A stretch of DNA of 64,000 nucleotides from positions 62,001 through 126,000 of the forward strand of contig NZ_JAAATY010000024.1 of assembly GCF_013280595.1 (NCBI RefSeq), given 5' to 3'. Shown here piece after piece: positions 16,501 to 24,915 of the stretch (the first letter of the stretch is position 1; every line of letters begins with the position of its first letter). The stretch is from Kibdelosporangium persicum. Its GTDB lineage: Bacteria; Actinomycetota; Actinomycetes; Mycobacteriales; Pseudonocardiaceae. The translations under genes were made by a program, and so were the position numbers. The notes under the pieces are model-generated. The model was given only the letters and a program-made list of their open reading frames with translations, was not told the DNA's origin and made no database searches.

Positions 16501-16799
16501 TCGAGCCGGTCCAGCACCCCGGAACCCACCAGCTTGCGCAGCCTGGCGCGGACACGGTCGGCCAGCTGACGGGCGGCCTTGCGGGTGAACGTCAGACCGA
16601 GAATCCGCTCGGGCACGACCAGGCCGTTGGCGACGAGCCACACCACGCGGCCCGCCATCGTCTCGGTCTTGCCCGCGCCCGCACCGGCCACGACCAACGC
16701 CGGTTCGGCAGGCGCCGCGATCACGGTCGCCTGCTCGTCGGTCGGGGCAGGCAGGCCGAGTGCCGAGGCCAGCTGCCGGGGGGTCATCCGGTCGTTCAC
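13551..16799 (-). CDS. adnB: AdnB subunit of the AdnAB helicase-nuclease (DSB end resection)
   Basis: This 1082-aa protein has a UvrD-type SF1 motor followed by a RecB-like nuclease module. Motor motifs are Walker A AGAGAGKTET (about 38-47), LTFTRKAARQLADRVRARL (Ia), Walker B LLDEYQDTGHAQ, GDPAQAIYGWRGA, and the late motifs VVTVHSAKGLEWEVVAIPHV and LFYVALTRSERSL. The nuclease motif is GRMDAVYADDDGGWTVVDWKTGR near residue 970. In mycobacteria AdnB is the leading motor of the heterodimer that resects double-strand breaks. The intact DEYQ box fits that role. adnA lies 134 bp upstream, a gap long enough for a separate promoter. The start may be GTG 16799 or ATG 16787. Confidence 0.93.
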   Translation of the reverse strand: MNDRMTPRQLASALGLPAPTDEQATVIAAPAEPALVVAGAGAGKTETMAGRVVWLVANGLVVPERILGLTFTRKAARQLADRVRARLRKLVGSGVLDRLDPSGERKAAVITGEPTILTYHAYAGRLVGEHGLRLPVEPAARLLTETSSWQLAHRLVSTWTQDLDTDRVPATITRYLLDLAGEMGEHLVDEDKLAEHAERLCQLIEAAPRGPRQAAEPSQKLKEIIAAQRFRVALLPMVKAYAERKRKDGVMDFADQMAIAARLARDHPEVAKGERAKYGAVLLDEYQDTGHAQRVLLRSLFGRDDPMPVTAVGDPAQAIYGWRGASAANLPRFTTDFPTEDKRPATRYGLLTSFRNPPEVLTLANTVSEPLRRSGLEVDELRAREDADEGDVRCALFPDIQAELEWLADAVAGRWRAKIENEGRPPTAAVLVRRRADMADIATALRTRGLPVEVVGLGGLLDEPEVRDLVSTLRVLVDPLAGTAATRLLTGSRWRLSAADLAALWRRATELAGLHAPDQVDPLLGAVPGERAEQAGLVDALDDPGDPKRYSTEGYNRIRGLGGELTQLRRRLDQSLPELVADVERTMQLDIEASARPGPISRVHLDAFADVVADYAQHSPSASLMSFLDYLSAAEDAEDGLEPGEVEVAEDRVQVVTVHSAKGLEWEVVAIPHVVTDVFPSKRRGSSWLRAVTELPASLRGDAQDLPELRLSGDMNRKEVEEALQEHNEGFAERALTEERRLFYVALTRSERSLLVSGHWWGRTGAKPKGPSEFLTELSEVDVAAVDHWAPAPAEDEENPIANAARIARWPIDPLGKRRQDVLDGADQVRAELAKLKRGKPPDEDQLLLPLEDEDPDGWQRDTDVLLAERAAAQTRREKIALPGQLSVSQLVELAADPDALARRLRRPLPFPPNPVARRGTAFHTWLERRFGSGRLLDLDELPGAADDSAAQDDELEALRAAFLASSWADRIPHEVEVPFTCDVDGLSVRGRMDAVYADDDGGWTVVDWKTGRVPDAAQLPALAVQLAAYRLAWAQLAHVPVERVRAAFHYVRHDHTLQPADLLDADGLRALVRSVPSVTDA

Positions 16800-16933
16800 A
16801 GCGACCCGACCCTACATCGGCAAACGGGGGATCGCGGTGTTCGGCATACGCACCTCCTCCGGAGCGGACCGGCGCGTCTGCCGGGGTCAGGCGGCCGGTG
16901 AGCGTGGGCGGCTCCGCACGACGTACGCCCTGG

Positions 16934-19900
16934 TCATTCCGTCACCTGCCGGCCTGCCGGGTGCAACGGGCAACTCGTCTTCGCCGGGCAGCGGGGGCAG
17001 TCCGGGTTCTCCCTGGCGTCGTAGTCGGGGCCGATGCTGTCGGCCGCCGCCTTGCGGACGACCGACAGCCACTCCTGGACAGCTTCCCCCTCGACCGGCT
17101 CCTGGACGCGTTCCGCCGCGCCGGTCCTGCGGTCTTTTTTCGCCACGAACACCAGGCGCGCACCACCCGGGGCGGTGTCCAGCCCGAGTTTGACGAACGC
17201 GCCGTACGCGGCGGCGAGCTGGTACACCGCGAGCTGCGGGTGCTGGGCGGCCTCGTCCTTGCTGACCGGGGTCTTGCCGCTCTTGATGTCGATCACGACC
17301 GGGCGTTTGTCCGCGTCGGCCTCGAGGCGGTCGACCCGGCCGCGCAGCCGGATCAACGGCCCGTCTTCCTCCTGCGGCAGGTCCACGCTGACGTCCTGCT
17401 CGATCGCGACCTGCGTGAGCTGGGACCGCGAGCCCGTCAGCCAGCTCAGGAACGTGTCGAGCATCCCGTGCACGCGTTGCCGTTCACGCTTGGAGTACCA
17501 GGGTGCGCCCGCGTCGACCTGTTTCCACGCCTCGTCGAGCTGCGCGCGCAGTTCCCGCTCGTTCGCGCCTTCCGCCGCGGCCTGGGCCAGCGCGTGCACG
17601 AGCGTCCCGGTGATCACGTGCAGTTCGACCGGGTCCTGGCCACCGTGCCGTTCGACCACCCAGCGCAGCGGGCACTTCGCCAGAACGTCCACAGTGGACG
17701 GTGAGACCTTGACGGGTTCGGTCTTCTCCCGCAACGCGGCGGCACTGGACAGCTCGGCCAGCCCGTACCAGGAGTCCGGGTGCGCGCCGGGCACCCCGGC
17801 TTCGGCCAGCCTGGCCAACTGCCGCGCGGCACGGCGGCGGCGCGGCGCGGGCTCCTCACCGTCGCACACGACCTTGCGCAGCTCGCCGACCAGATCAGCC
17901 AGCACCAGCGACCGCGTCCCGGACAGCGAGACGAAGGCCAACTCCTCGTCCTCGAACTCCGCCAGCTCACCGAGGAACCGGGACGGCTGTTCCTCTTCAC
18001 CACGGATGGCGCTGACCAGCAGCCGCCACCGGGCACGGCTCGCGGCCACCATGAACAAGCGGCGTTCCTCCGCCAGGATCGGCGCCGTCATGGAGACGTA
18101 TTCGTACGGGTCGGCGCCGTTCAGAACGTCCACCATCTGTTCGACACCCAGCAGCGAACCCCGCAACCGCAGGTCCGGCCAGGCGCCTTCCTGCACGCCG
18201 GGCACTGCGACGACCGTCCATTCACGCCCGGCGGCGGCGTGCGCGGTCAGCAACGCGACGGACTCGCCGATCGGCGCCTTCTGCGCGAGGCTGTCGCCCG
18301 CGATCTGTTGCGCGCCCAGGTATTCGGCGAACCGGCCGACACCGGCGCCCGGCAACCGGTCGGCGTACTTGGCGGCCGCGTGGAACAGGCCGACGATCGC
18401 GTCCAGGTCGCGATCCGCCTGTGCGCCGGAGGTTCCGCCTCGTTCCGCCTGCGCCACCCAGCGCCGTTCCAGACCACTGCCCTGCCATACGCCCCAGAGC
18501 ACCTGCTCCACGCCGGCGCCTTCGGCGATCGCCTTGCGCGCCTCGGCGAGCAACGCGCCCACACGGCGCAGCGGCGCGGCCTCGGCATCGTCCAACGCGG
18601 CAAGCCGGTCGTTCGAGTTGAGCGCCTCGACAAGCAGTTCATCGCTCGACCGGTCGCCCTCCGCGGCCAGTTCGAGCCGCCGGAGGCCACGGCGCAACCG
18701 GCGCAACGCCATCGGGTCCGCACCACCGAGCGGGGACGACAACAGCATCGCGGCCATCTCGGCGTCCAACGCGTTCGGGTCGGCGGCGCACTCCAGCAAC
18801 GCGAGGAACGGCCGGACGGCGGGTTGTTGCGCCAACGGCACCTCATCGGTCGGGATCGCGACCGGCACTCCGGCCGCCGCCAACGCCCGGTACAGCACCG
18901 GGATCGACCGTGTCGCGGAGCGGACGACAACCGCCATCTCCGACCACGGGATCTCGTCGATCAGGTGCGCCCGCCGTAGCTGGTCGGCGACCCAGCTGGC
19001 CTCGGCCGCGGCCGACGGGTGCAGCCGGAGCGCCACGTTGCCGTCGGCCGGGACGTCCCGCCCCTCGCGGATCTGGCGCTGCGGCCCGGTTCCCGGCAGG
19101 CGACCGGCGAGCCGCCCGACCGCCTCACGGATCTGAGTCGCCATCCGGTGGCCCGTGGTGAGCACGACTGTGTTGCCGCCGCTGGGATCGGCGTCGGCCA
19201 GCAGCCGGGGATCGGCACCACGGAACGAGAAGATCGCCTGGTCAGGGTCACCGGCGAGGACATACTCGGTGGCCCCCTCGGCCAACGTCTCCACCAGCTG
19301 GAACTGCAACGGGTCGAGGTGCTGCGCGTCGTCGACGTAGAGGTGGCGGACTCGCGTGCGCTCCTGGTCGAGCAGCTCCTCATCGGTCTCGAAGGCGACC
19401 AGCGCGCTGTCGACCAACTCGGCCGCGTCCAGCGCCGGGCCGCTCGCGTGCGCCACACCGGTGTCCGCCGCCGCGGCCAGCAACGTCACTTGTTCGTACT
19501 GCTTGCCGAACAGACCGGCCGCCACCCATTCGTCCCGGCTGTAGCGCCGCCCCAGTTCAGCGAGGTCCTCCGGGCCGACGCCACGCTCGGCCGCGCGCAG
19601 CAGCAAGTCGCGCAGCTCGTCGGCGAAGCCGGGAATGGTCAGCGCGGGCTTCAGCCGTTTCGGCCAGTAGTCCGCGCCTCGCTCCAGATCACCTTCGAGC
19701 AGGTCACGCACCACCGCGTCCTGCTCGGGACCACTCAGCAGCCGTGGCCCCGGTTCGTCCCGTAGCGATGCCTGCAACCGCAACACCGCGAACGCGTACG
19801 AGTGGACCGTCCGCACAAGCGGGTCACGGACCGTCCGCATGCCCATGTCGGTCAGCAGGCGCGTGATGTGCGTGCGCAGTGCGGTGGCCGCGCGCCTGCT

Positions 19901-20122
19901 CGCGGTGAGGATCAGCAGGCTTTCCGGATCGGCGCCGTCCTTGATCCGCTTCGCCGCCAGCTCGGCCAGCAGCGTGGTCTTGCCCGTGCCGGGCCCGCCG
20001 AGCACGCGGCAAAAACCGCCGCCGCCACCCTCGATCAGCTGGGTGGCCGCATCGTCCCAGCTCAGGTCCGCACGAGGGTGGTGCGGAGCCCGGACGAGGA
20101 GCGGCGCGGACTTCGTCACCAC
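16934..20122 (-). CDS. adnA: AdnA subunit of the AdnAB helicase-nuclease
   Basis: This 1062-aa protein has the same layout as AdnB: an N-terminal UvrD-like motor and a C-terminal RecB-family nuclease. Walker A is GGPGTGKTTL (about 42-51), but the Walker B segment reads LYVDDAQHLD, lacking the DEXQ glutamate. This agrees with the weak motor reported for mycobacterial AdnA. The nuclease motif is GRVDRLEADADKRPVVIDIKSGKT. A cysteine before the nuclease (AKCPLRW) and the terminal CPRCPAKTSC give the four cysteines expected for the Fe-S cluster of the AdnA nuclease. It works with AdnB in DNA end resection. It is the first gene of the pair and starts at a 658-bp non-coding gap. Confidence 0.93.
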   Translation of the reverse strand: MVTKSAPLLVRAPHHPRADLSWDDAATQLIEGGGGGFCRVLGGPGTGKTTLLAELAAKRIKDGADPESLLILTASRRAATALRTHITRLLTDMGMRTVRDPLVRTVHSYAFAVLRLQASLRDEPGPRLLSGPEQDAVVRDLLEGDLERGADYWPKRLKPALTIPGFADELRDLLLRAAERGVGPEDLAELGRRYSRDEWVAAGLFGKQYEQVTLLAAAADTGVAHASGPALDAAELVDSALVAFETDEELLDQERTRVRHLYVDDAQHLDPLQFQLVETLAEGATEYVLAGDPDQAIFSFRGADPRLLADADPSGGNTVVLTTGHRMATQIREAVGRLAGRLPGTGPQRQIREGRDVPADGNVALRLHPSAAAEASWVADQLRRAHLIDEIPWSEMAVVVRSATRSIPVLYRALAAAGVPVAIPTDEVPLAQQPAVRPFLALLECAADPNALDAEMAAMLLSSPLGGADPMALRRLRRGLRRLELAAEGDRSSDELLVEALNSNDRLAALDDAEAAPLRRVGALLAEARKAIAEGAGVEQVLWGVWQGSGLERRWVAQAERGGTSGAQADRDLDAIVGLFHAAAKYADRLPGAGVGRFAEYLGAQQIAGDSLAQKAPIGESVALLTAHAAAGREWTVVAVPGVQEGAWPDLRLRGSLLGVEQMVDVLNGADPYEYVSMTAPILAEERRLFMVAASRARWRLLVSAIRGEEEQPSRFLGELAEFEDEELAFVSLSGTRSLVLADLVGELRKVVCDGEEPAPRRRRAARQLARLAEAGVPGAHPDSWYGLAELSSAAALREKTEPVKVSPSTVDVLAKCPLRWVVERHGGQDPVELHVITGTLVHALAQAAAEGANERELRAQLDEAWKQVDAGAPWYSKRERQRVHGMLDTFLSWLTGSRSQLTQVAIEQDVSVDLPQEEDGPLIRLRGRVDRLEADADKRPVVIDIKSGKTPVSKDEAAQHPQLAVYQLAAAYGAFVKLGLDTAPGGARLVFVAKKDRRTGAAERVQEPVEGEAVQEWLSVVRKAAADSIGPDYDARENPDCPRCPAKTSCPLHPAGRQVTE

Positions 20123-20780
20123 GGCACGATCGAAGCACGGCCCACCGACAATCCCGTCGGCGACACCCCCGGCCTGGGGATTCGATCACTCGCCCGCGGG
20201 CAGGCGGAGGTGCCGACCCACGCGCCGGAGCCGGACCGGACGCCCCCGGTGCCCGCGTCCGGCGTCCCTATCCGGGAACGGATTGGCGGGGAAGATGCCG
20301 GACGTCATTCCCAGTTGCCTGTGAACGAAAGTGATCAGCTTCTTTTTTCAAGACGTGAAGGCAATTGCCACCCATTCGGCCGAGACATGCCGACTGCGTC
20401 GTCCACCTCAGTCGTCACACCCGGACGGCAGGCTCCGGAATACTCCGTCCGGTCCAGGCGACGCCGGCCGGTTCAGCGAAAACCGAGGTCACCGGATACC
20501 GGGAAACCGTTGCCGGCTCAAGCATCCACGCACCCGCGATGATCCACTGAAAAGTGACGGTTCCGGCGTGTAACAACCGGACATCCGGCGACGAACCCCT
20601 AAGTGCCGTCGCGCCTGTATCGATCATTGCTGCCCGCCCTGCAACTGGGAGGCTCATGCCCGGCTGAGCGTTTCCGCGTCTCGTTCCCCTGAACAGGAAT
20701 ACCTCTTCTCCACTTCAGCGAGTGGGCGCGCTCGCCATGCCGCCATGCCCGAATAACCACGCCACTTGAAGGGTTCCTCC
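20123..20780. other. 658-bp non-coding region between adnA and the exopolysaccharide operon
   Basis: No convincing gene is present: short open frames here have Arg/Pro-rich shadow composition and no start signal. The part around 20330-20370 is locally AT-rich, with a run of six T. The region presumably carries the promoter of adnA (leftward) and the promoter and controls of the exopolysaccharide operon (rightward). I see no riboswitch or clear -35/-10 pair. Confidence 0.5.
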
Positions 20781-22859
20781 ATGAAAAGGATCAGGGCACG
20801 GGTATTACCTGTCCTGCTAGCAGCCGTTGTCGCCGGTTCCGTCGCCACTTCCGCGAGCGGCGTTCCGGCCAGTGCCGCGCACGCCGAACACGCGCACGAA
20901 CATCCGTTGATCCGGGCCGCGGTGGCCCGGCCGAAACAGCCACCGGCGCCCAAGTTGCCTGTGGTGAATGGGCCGGTAATGAGCACGGCCGCACTGGTCC
21001 AGGATGTGAACGCCAAGTCGAAGGTCGCCCTTCGCGTACTGGTTGTCGCCAGTTCGTCGGCTGATTTCGGACTGCCGACATGGAAGTCCACGCTCGATCG
21101 CATCGGGCAGCCGTACGACGTCATCTTGGCGAAGAACACGACACTTCGCGCCGGCCAGCTGGTGAACGCCGACGGAACACCGAAATACAGCGCGGTCCTG
21201 CTCACCGACAACGCCCTGATCAGCGAAGGGACCAGCGCCTTCGACACAGCCGAGTGGTCGGTCCTGTGGTCCTATGAAAGGACCCACGGGATCCGTCAAG
21301 TGTCGTTGTACACGTCGTACGGAACATTTCCCGAGGACTACTGCTTGCGGCCCGGCAGTGAAGGACCGATCACCACACCCGCGCAGGCCACACTGACGCA
21401 GGCAGGCGCGGCGTTCTTCGACTACCTGAAGGCGTCGGCGCGCATTCCCATCACCCAGTCGTACGCATACCGGTCACGGCTCCAGTCCGGCTGTTCGGCG
21501 CAACCGCTGCTGACGATCGGCAACGACGTGCTCGGAGTGACCTCGACGACCGCGGACGGGCGTGAGCGCGCGGCGCTGACGTTCTCCTCGGGCGAGTACC
21601 AGGTGCACACCGACCTGCTGAGCTACGGCCTGGTGCGCTGGGCCACGAACGGCGTTTTTGTCGGCGAGCAGCGGCACTGGCTGAACGTCGACATCGACGA
21701 CTGGTTCAACCACACCGCGCACCTGTACCCCGACGGCAGGCTGGAGACCGACCCCGGCTTCCGGCTGTCCGGCGTCGAGGCCTCGGCCACACACGCGCAA
21801 CAGAACTCGCTGCGCGACCGGTTCCCGCTGGCGGACGAGTTCACCCTGAACATCCCGTACAACGCCGGCGGGTTCGACCCGGCCGCGCCGTCCCGGTGCA
21901 GCGCGACGAACACACCCGACCCGCTGAGCAGCTTCTCCCGGTGTGAGGCCAACAACTTCCGGTGGATCAACCACACCCTGACCCACCCGACGATGGACTT
22001 CCTGACCTACGCCGAGAGTTTCAGCGAGATCCGCGACAACCTGGCGCCGGTTCGCGAAGCGGGATTCGTCGTGCCGACCGAGATCCTGAAGACCCCGGCG
22101 TACTCCGGGCTCGGCGTCTACTCGCCCACGCCGAACGGCCCGCTGAAGGACTTCGGCCTGACCGGCTCGAACCCGAACCTGCTGCGGGCGGCGAAGGACC
22201 TCGGGGTGAAGTACCTGCACGGCAACATGTCCTTCGAAGGACACCAGCCGCCGTGCTTCAACTGCGCGATCACGCACCCGCTCGAACCGGCGGTCTCGGT
22301 GGTGCCGGACTGGCCGGTCAACATCGGCTACCAGGTCACCACGCCCGCCGAGCAGACCTATCTGTACAACAGCCTTTACGGCCCGGACGGCCAGTTCCCC
22401 ACCCACCCGAGGAACCTGACGTACGCCGAGATCCTCGCGCTGGAAGCGGAGGTCGGCCTGTCGCACGTGCTGAGCGGATCGGTGTACTCGCACACGTTCC
22501 ACCAGGGCAACGCCCACCACTACGCGCCCGGCAAGAGCCTGATCTTCGACTGGACCGAGGAGATCGTCCGGCAGTACAGCAGCTTTTACCAGGTTCCGTT
22601 GAAAGGCCCGGACTGGAGCAGGCTCGCCGGGTACACCAAGGCCCGCGCCGCGCACTTCGCCGAGATCCGGACCGGGCCGGACGTCGTGTGGGACCGGCTG
22701 ACCAACATCGTCACGATCAACGCCGACACCACCGGCACGCTCTTCCTCACCGGGGCGAGCCTGGTGACCGTGCCGTCCGAACGGTACGGCGCCGACCTGA
22801 TCTCCCAGGCAAGCGTCCGCCCCGGCCTGCCCCAGATCCTGCTCGCCCAGCCGAGGTAG
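20781..22859 (+). CDS. secreted exopolysaccharide deacetylase, Agd3-like (CE18), paralogue A
   Basis: The 692-aa protein has a signal peptide (VLPVLLAAVVAGSVATSASG, cleavage probably after SASGVPASA). The N-terminal domain (about 75-290) starts VALRVLVVASSSADFG and resembles the carbohydrate-binding domain of fungal Agd3. The catalytic NodB-like domain contains the Asp pair Asp306-Asp307 (DIDDWF) and the metal-binding HTLTH (His398, His402). Agd3 deacetylates N-acetylgalactosamine in Aspergillus galactosaminogalactan and defines family CE18. I infer the same chemistry on a polymer made by the downstream genes, outside the membrane. ATG 20781 has GAAGGG 7 bases upstream. Paralogue B follows after 4 bases. 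The family call is from memory of the motifs and architecture. Confidence 0.8.
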   Translation: MKRIRARVLPVLLAAVVAGSVATSASGVPASAAHAEHAHEHPLIRAAVARPKQPPAPKLPVVNGPVMSTAALVQDVNAKSKVALRVLVVASSSADFGLPTWKSTLDRIGQPYDVILAKNTTLRAGQLVNADGTPKYSAVLLTDNALISEGTSAFDTAEWSVLWSYERTHGIRQVSLYTSYGTFPEDYCLRPGSEGPITTPAQATLTQAGAAFFDYLKASARIPITQSYAYRSRLQSGCSAQPLLTIGNDVLGVTSTTADGRERAALTFSSGEYQVHTDLLSYGLVRWATNGVFVGEQRHWLNVDIDDWFNHTAHLYPDGRLETDPGFRLSGVEASATHAQQNSLRDRFPLADEFTLNIPYNAGGFDPAAPSRCSATNTPDPLSSFSRCEANNFRWINHTLTHPTMDFLTYAESFSEIRDNLAPVREAGFVVPTEILKTPAYSGLGVYSPTPNGPLKDFGLTGSNPNLLRAAKDLGVKYLHGNMSFEGHQPPCFNCAITHPLEPAVSVVPDWPVNIGYQVTTPAEQTYLYNSLYGPDGQFPTHPRNLTYAEILALEAEVGLSHVLSGSVYSHTFHQGNAHHYAPGKSLIFDWTEEIVRQYSSFYQVPLKGPDWSRLAGYTKARAAHFAEIRTGPDVVWDRLTNIVTINADTTGTLFLTGASLVTVPSERYGADLISQASVRPGLPQILLAQPR

Positions 22860-22863
22860 GCCG

Positions 22864-24915
22864 ATGAATCCACGCAGGCTGGGCCGGAATCTGCCCATTC
22901 CGCTGCTGATCGTGGTCGCGCTCGGGCTCGTCGCCGTCACGCTGTCCAGCCCGTCCGGGCTCGGCACACCGCGTGGCACGGCCACGTCAGCGCAGCCCTT
23001 GTTGCCCGAACAGCCGCCACTGCCTCGCAAGAACCGTGTCCCGGTGCGCGCCGCGTCGGCCGACACCGGGCCGGGGACCCGCGTCGCCCTACGGCAGCTG
23101 GTGGTGGCGACGGACGCGGAGGACTTCGGCCTGGCCGCGTGGAAATCGGTCCTCGACGCGATCGGCACACCGTACGACGTTCTGCTGGCGAGGACCGAGC
23201 GGCTCACGCCCGAGCGCTTGGTCCGGCCGGACGGCGCCGGCCGGTACAACGCGATCCTGTTGAGCAACAACGCCTTGCTGTACTCGTCGAACGGCACCTA
23301 CCGCAGCGCCTTCGACGATCCACAGTGGAACGCCCTATGGGACTACGAGCGTGGGTTCCAGGTACGGCAGGTCTCGCTGAACACCTTTCCCGGGCAGACA
23401 CCGGAGGACCACTGCCTGCGGCCGGTGCGGGAGAGTTCGATCGGGACCAAGCCGGAGCCCGCCACGCTGACCGGTGCCGGGGCGCAGGTCTTCGACTACC
23501 TGCACCAGGACGCCAAGGTCCCGATCGTTCAGTCCTATCTGTACCGGACCAAGCTCGGGTGCGCCGCGGAACCTTTGCTCAAGGTGGGTCCGGACATCGC
23601 CGGTGTGCTCAGCAAGGCACCGGACGGCAGGGAACGGGCCGCGGTGACGTTCTCGCTCGGCCCGGACGCCGTGTCGACAAAGCTCCTTGGACCGGGCCTG
23701 GTGCGCTGGGCCACCCGGGGCGTTTTCCTCGGCGAGCAACGGCACTGGTTCGGCGTGGACGTCGACGACTGGTTCAGCAGCACCATGCGGCAGCACCCGG
23801 ACGGCACCAAGGACGTCTACCGGCTGACCGGTGCCGAGGCGGCCGAAGTCGCCGCCCAGCAGAAAAAAGTACGTCAGAACCATCCGCTGGCGAAAGACTT
23901 CACGCTCAACCTGCCCTACAACGCCAGTAAATTCGACGCCCGTGCGCCCGCGAAGTGCAGTTCGGACACCCCCGAACCGTTGAGCAGCTACACCAAGTGC
24001 CTGGCCGACGAGTTCCGGTGGATCAACCACACCAGCACCCATCCGCAGATGAACGACACCTCCTACGACCGCAGCCACACCGAGATCCGGCGCAACCTCA
24101 CCGACGCCGCGATCGCCGGGCTGCGGGTGCCGCACACCGTGCTGAAGACCCCGGAGTACTCGGGTCTCGGCGTCTACAACCCTGATCCGGTCTCGCCCGA
24201 TCCGCCGACCGACCACGGACTCGGCGGTTCCAACAAGGAGATGCTCAAGGCGGCGAGTGACCTCGGCGTGAAGTACGTGCAGGGCAACATGTCCTTCGCC
24301 GGGCATCGGCCGTCGTGTTTCAACTGCGGCATCCACCACCCGTTGCAGCCGGACGTGTTCGTGGTCCCGGACTGGCCGACCAACATCGCGTTCGAGGCCG
24401 TGACCCCGGAAGAACAGACAGCGCTGTACAACGCCGAATACGGCCAGCACACGTACGAGGCGATCGTCGCCAACGAGGCCGAAGTCGCGCTACAGCACGT
24501 GATCAGCGGTTCCGCGTACGTCCACACGCTGCACCAAGGCAACCTCCACCAATACGCCGAGGGCAAGAGCCTGGCGTTCGACTGGATCGAGGCGGTTCTG
24601 GCCGGATACAGCTCGTACTACCGGGTTCCGCTGAAGAACACCGACTGGATCACGCTGGCGAACTACGTCGAGAACCGCACCTCGCACTTCACCCAGCTGA
24701 CCGAGGACGCGGTCTGGAACCGGGTCACGAACGCCGTCACCTACACCCCGAAGAACGACGGGTCCCTGTTCATCACGGGAATCGAGACCCGCGAAGCGAC
24801 CGAGGAGGACCAGAAAGGACCGGACGAGGCCGAACTCTACGGCACCGACGCGGTGTCCCGGCTCGGTGTGACCGCGGGCCAGGCGGTCACCCTCACGGCG
24901 AGCCCGCGATCATGA
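22864..24915 (+). CDS. membrane-anchored or secreted exopolysaccharide deacetylase, Agd3-like (CE18), paralogue B
   Basis: This 683-aa protein is a tandem paralogue of the previous gene and is collinear over its whole length. Its N terminus RRLGRNLPIPLLIVVALGLV has a hydrophobic helix without an obvious AXA cleavage site, so it may stay anchored while paralogue A is released. It has the same N-terminal domain (VALRQLVVATDAEDFG), catalytic Asp301-Asp302 (DVDDWF) and HTSTH (His389, His393). Cysteines in MSFAGHRPSCFNCG match those of paralogue A. Its stop overlaps the start of the PelF-like gene by ATGA, tying deacetylation to synthesis in one operon. Confidence 0.8.
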   Translation: MNPRRLGRNLPIPLLIVVALGLVAVTLSSPSGLGTPRGTATSAQPLLPEQPPLPRKNRVPVRAASADTGPGTRVALRQLVVATDAEDFGLAAWKSVLDAIGTPYDVLLARTERLTPERLVRPDGAGRYNAILLSNNALLYSSNGTYRSAFDDPQWNALWDYERGFQVRQVSLNTFPGQTPEDHCLRPVRESSIGTKPEPATLTGAGAQVFDYLHQDAKVPIVQSYLYRTKLGCAAEPLLKVGPDIAGVLSKAPDGRERAAVTFSLGPDAVSTKLLGPGLVRWATRGVFLGEQRHWFGVDVDDWFSSTMRQHPDGTKDVYRLTGAEAAEVAAQQKKVRQNHPLAKDFTLNLPYNASKFDARAPAKCSSDTPEPLSSYTKCLADEFRWINHTSTHPQMNDTSYDRSHTEIRRNLTDAAIAGLRVPHTVLKTPEYSGLGVYNPDPVSPDPPTDHGLGGSNKEMLKAASDLGVKYVQGNMSFAGHRPSCFNCGIHHPLQPDVFVVPDWPTNIAFEAVTPEEQTALYNAEYGQHTYEAIVANEAEVALQHVISGSAYVHTLHQGNLHQYAEGKSLAFDWIEAVLAGYSSYYRVPLKNTDWITLANYVENRTSHFTQLTEDAVWNRVTNAVTYTPKNDGSLFITGIETREATEEDQKGPDEAELYGTDAVSRLGVTAGQAVTLTASPRS

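Noticed and set aside
20331-20573. 80-codon open frame in the gap before the exopolysaccharide operon
   Set aside because: No start signal and no recognisable protein pattern; the region is better read as non-coding.
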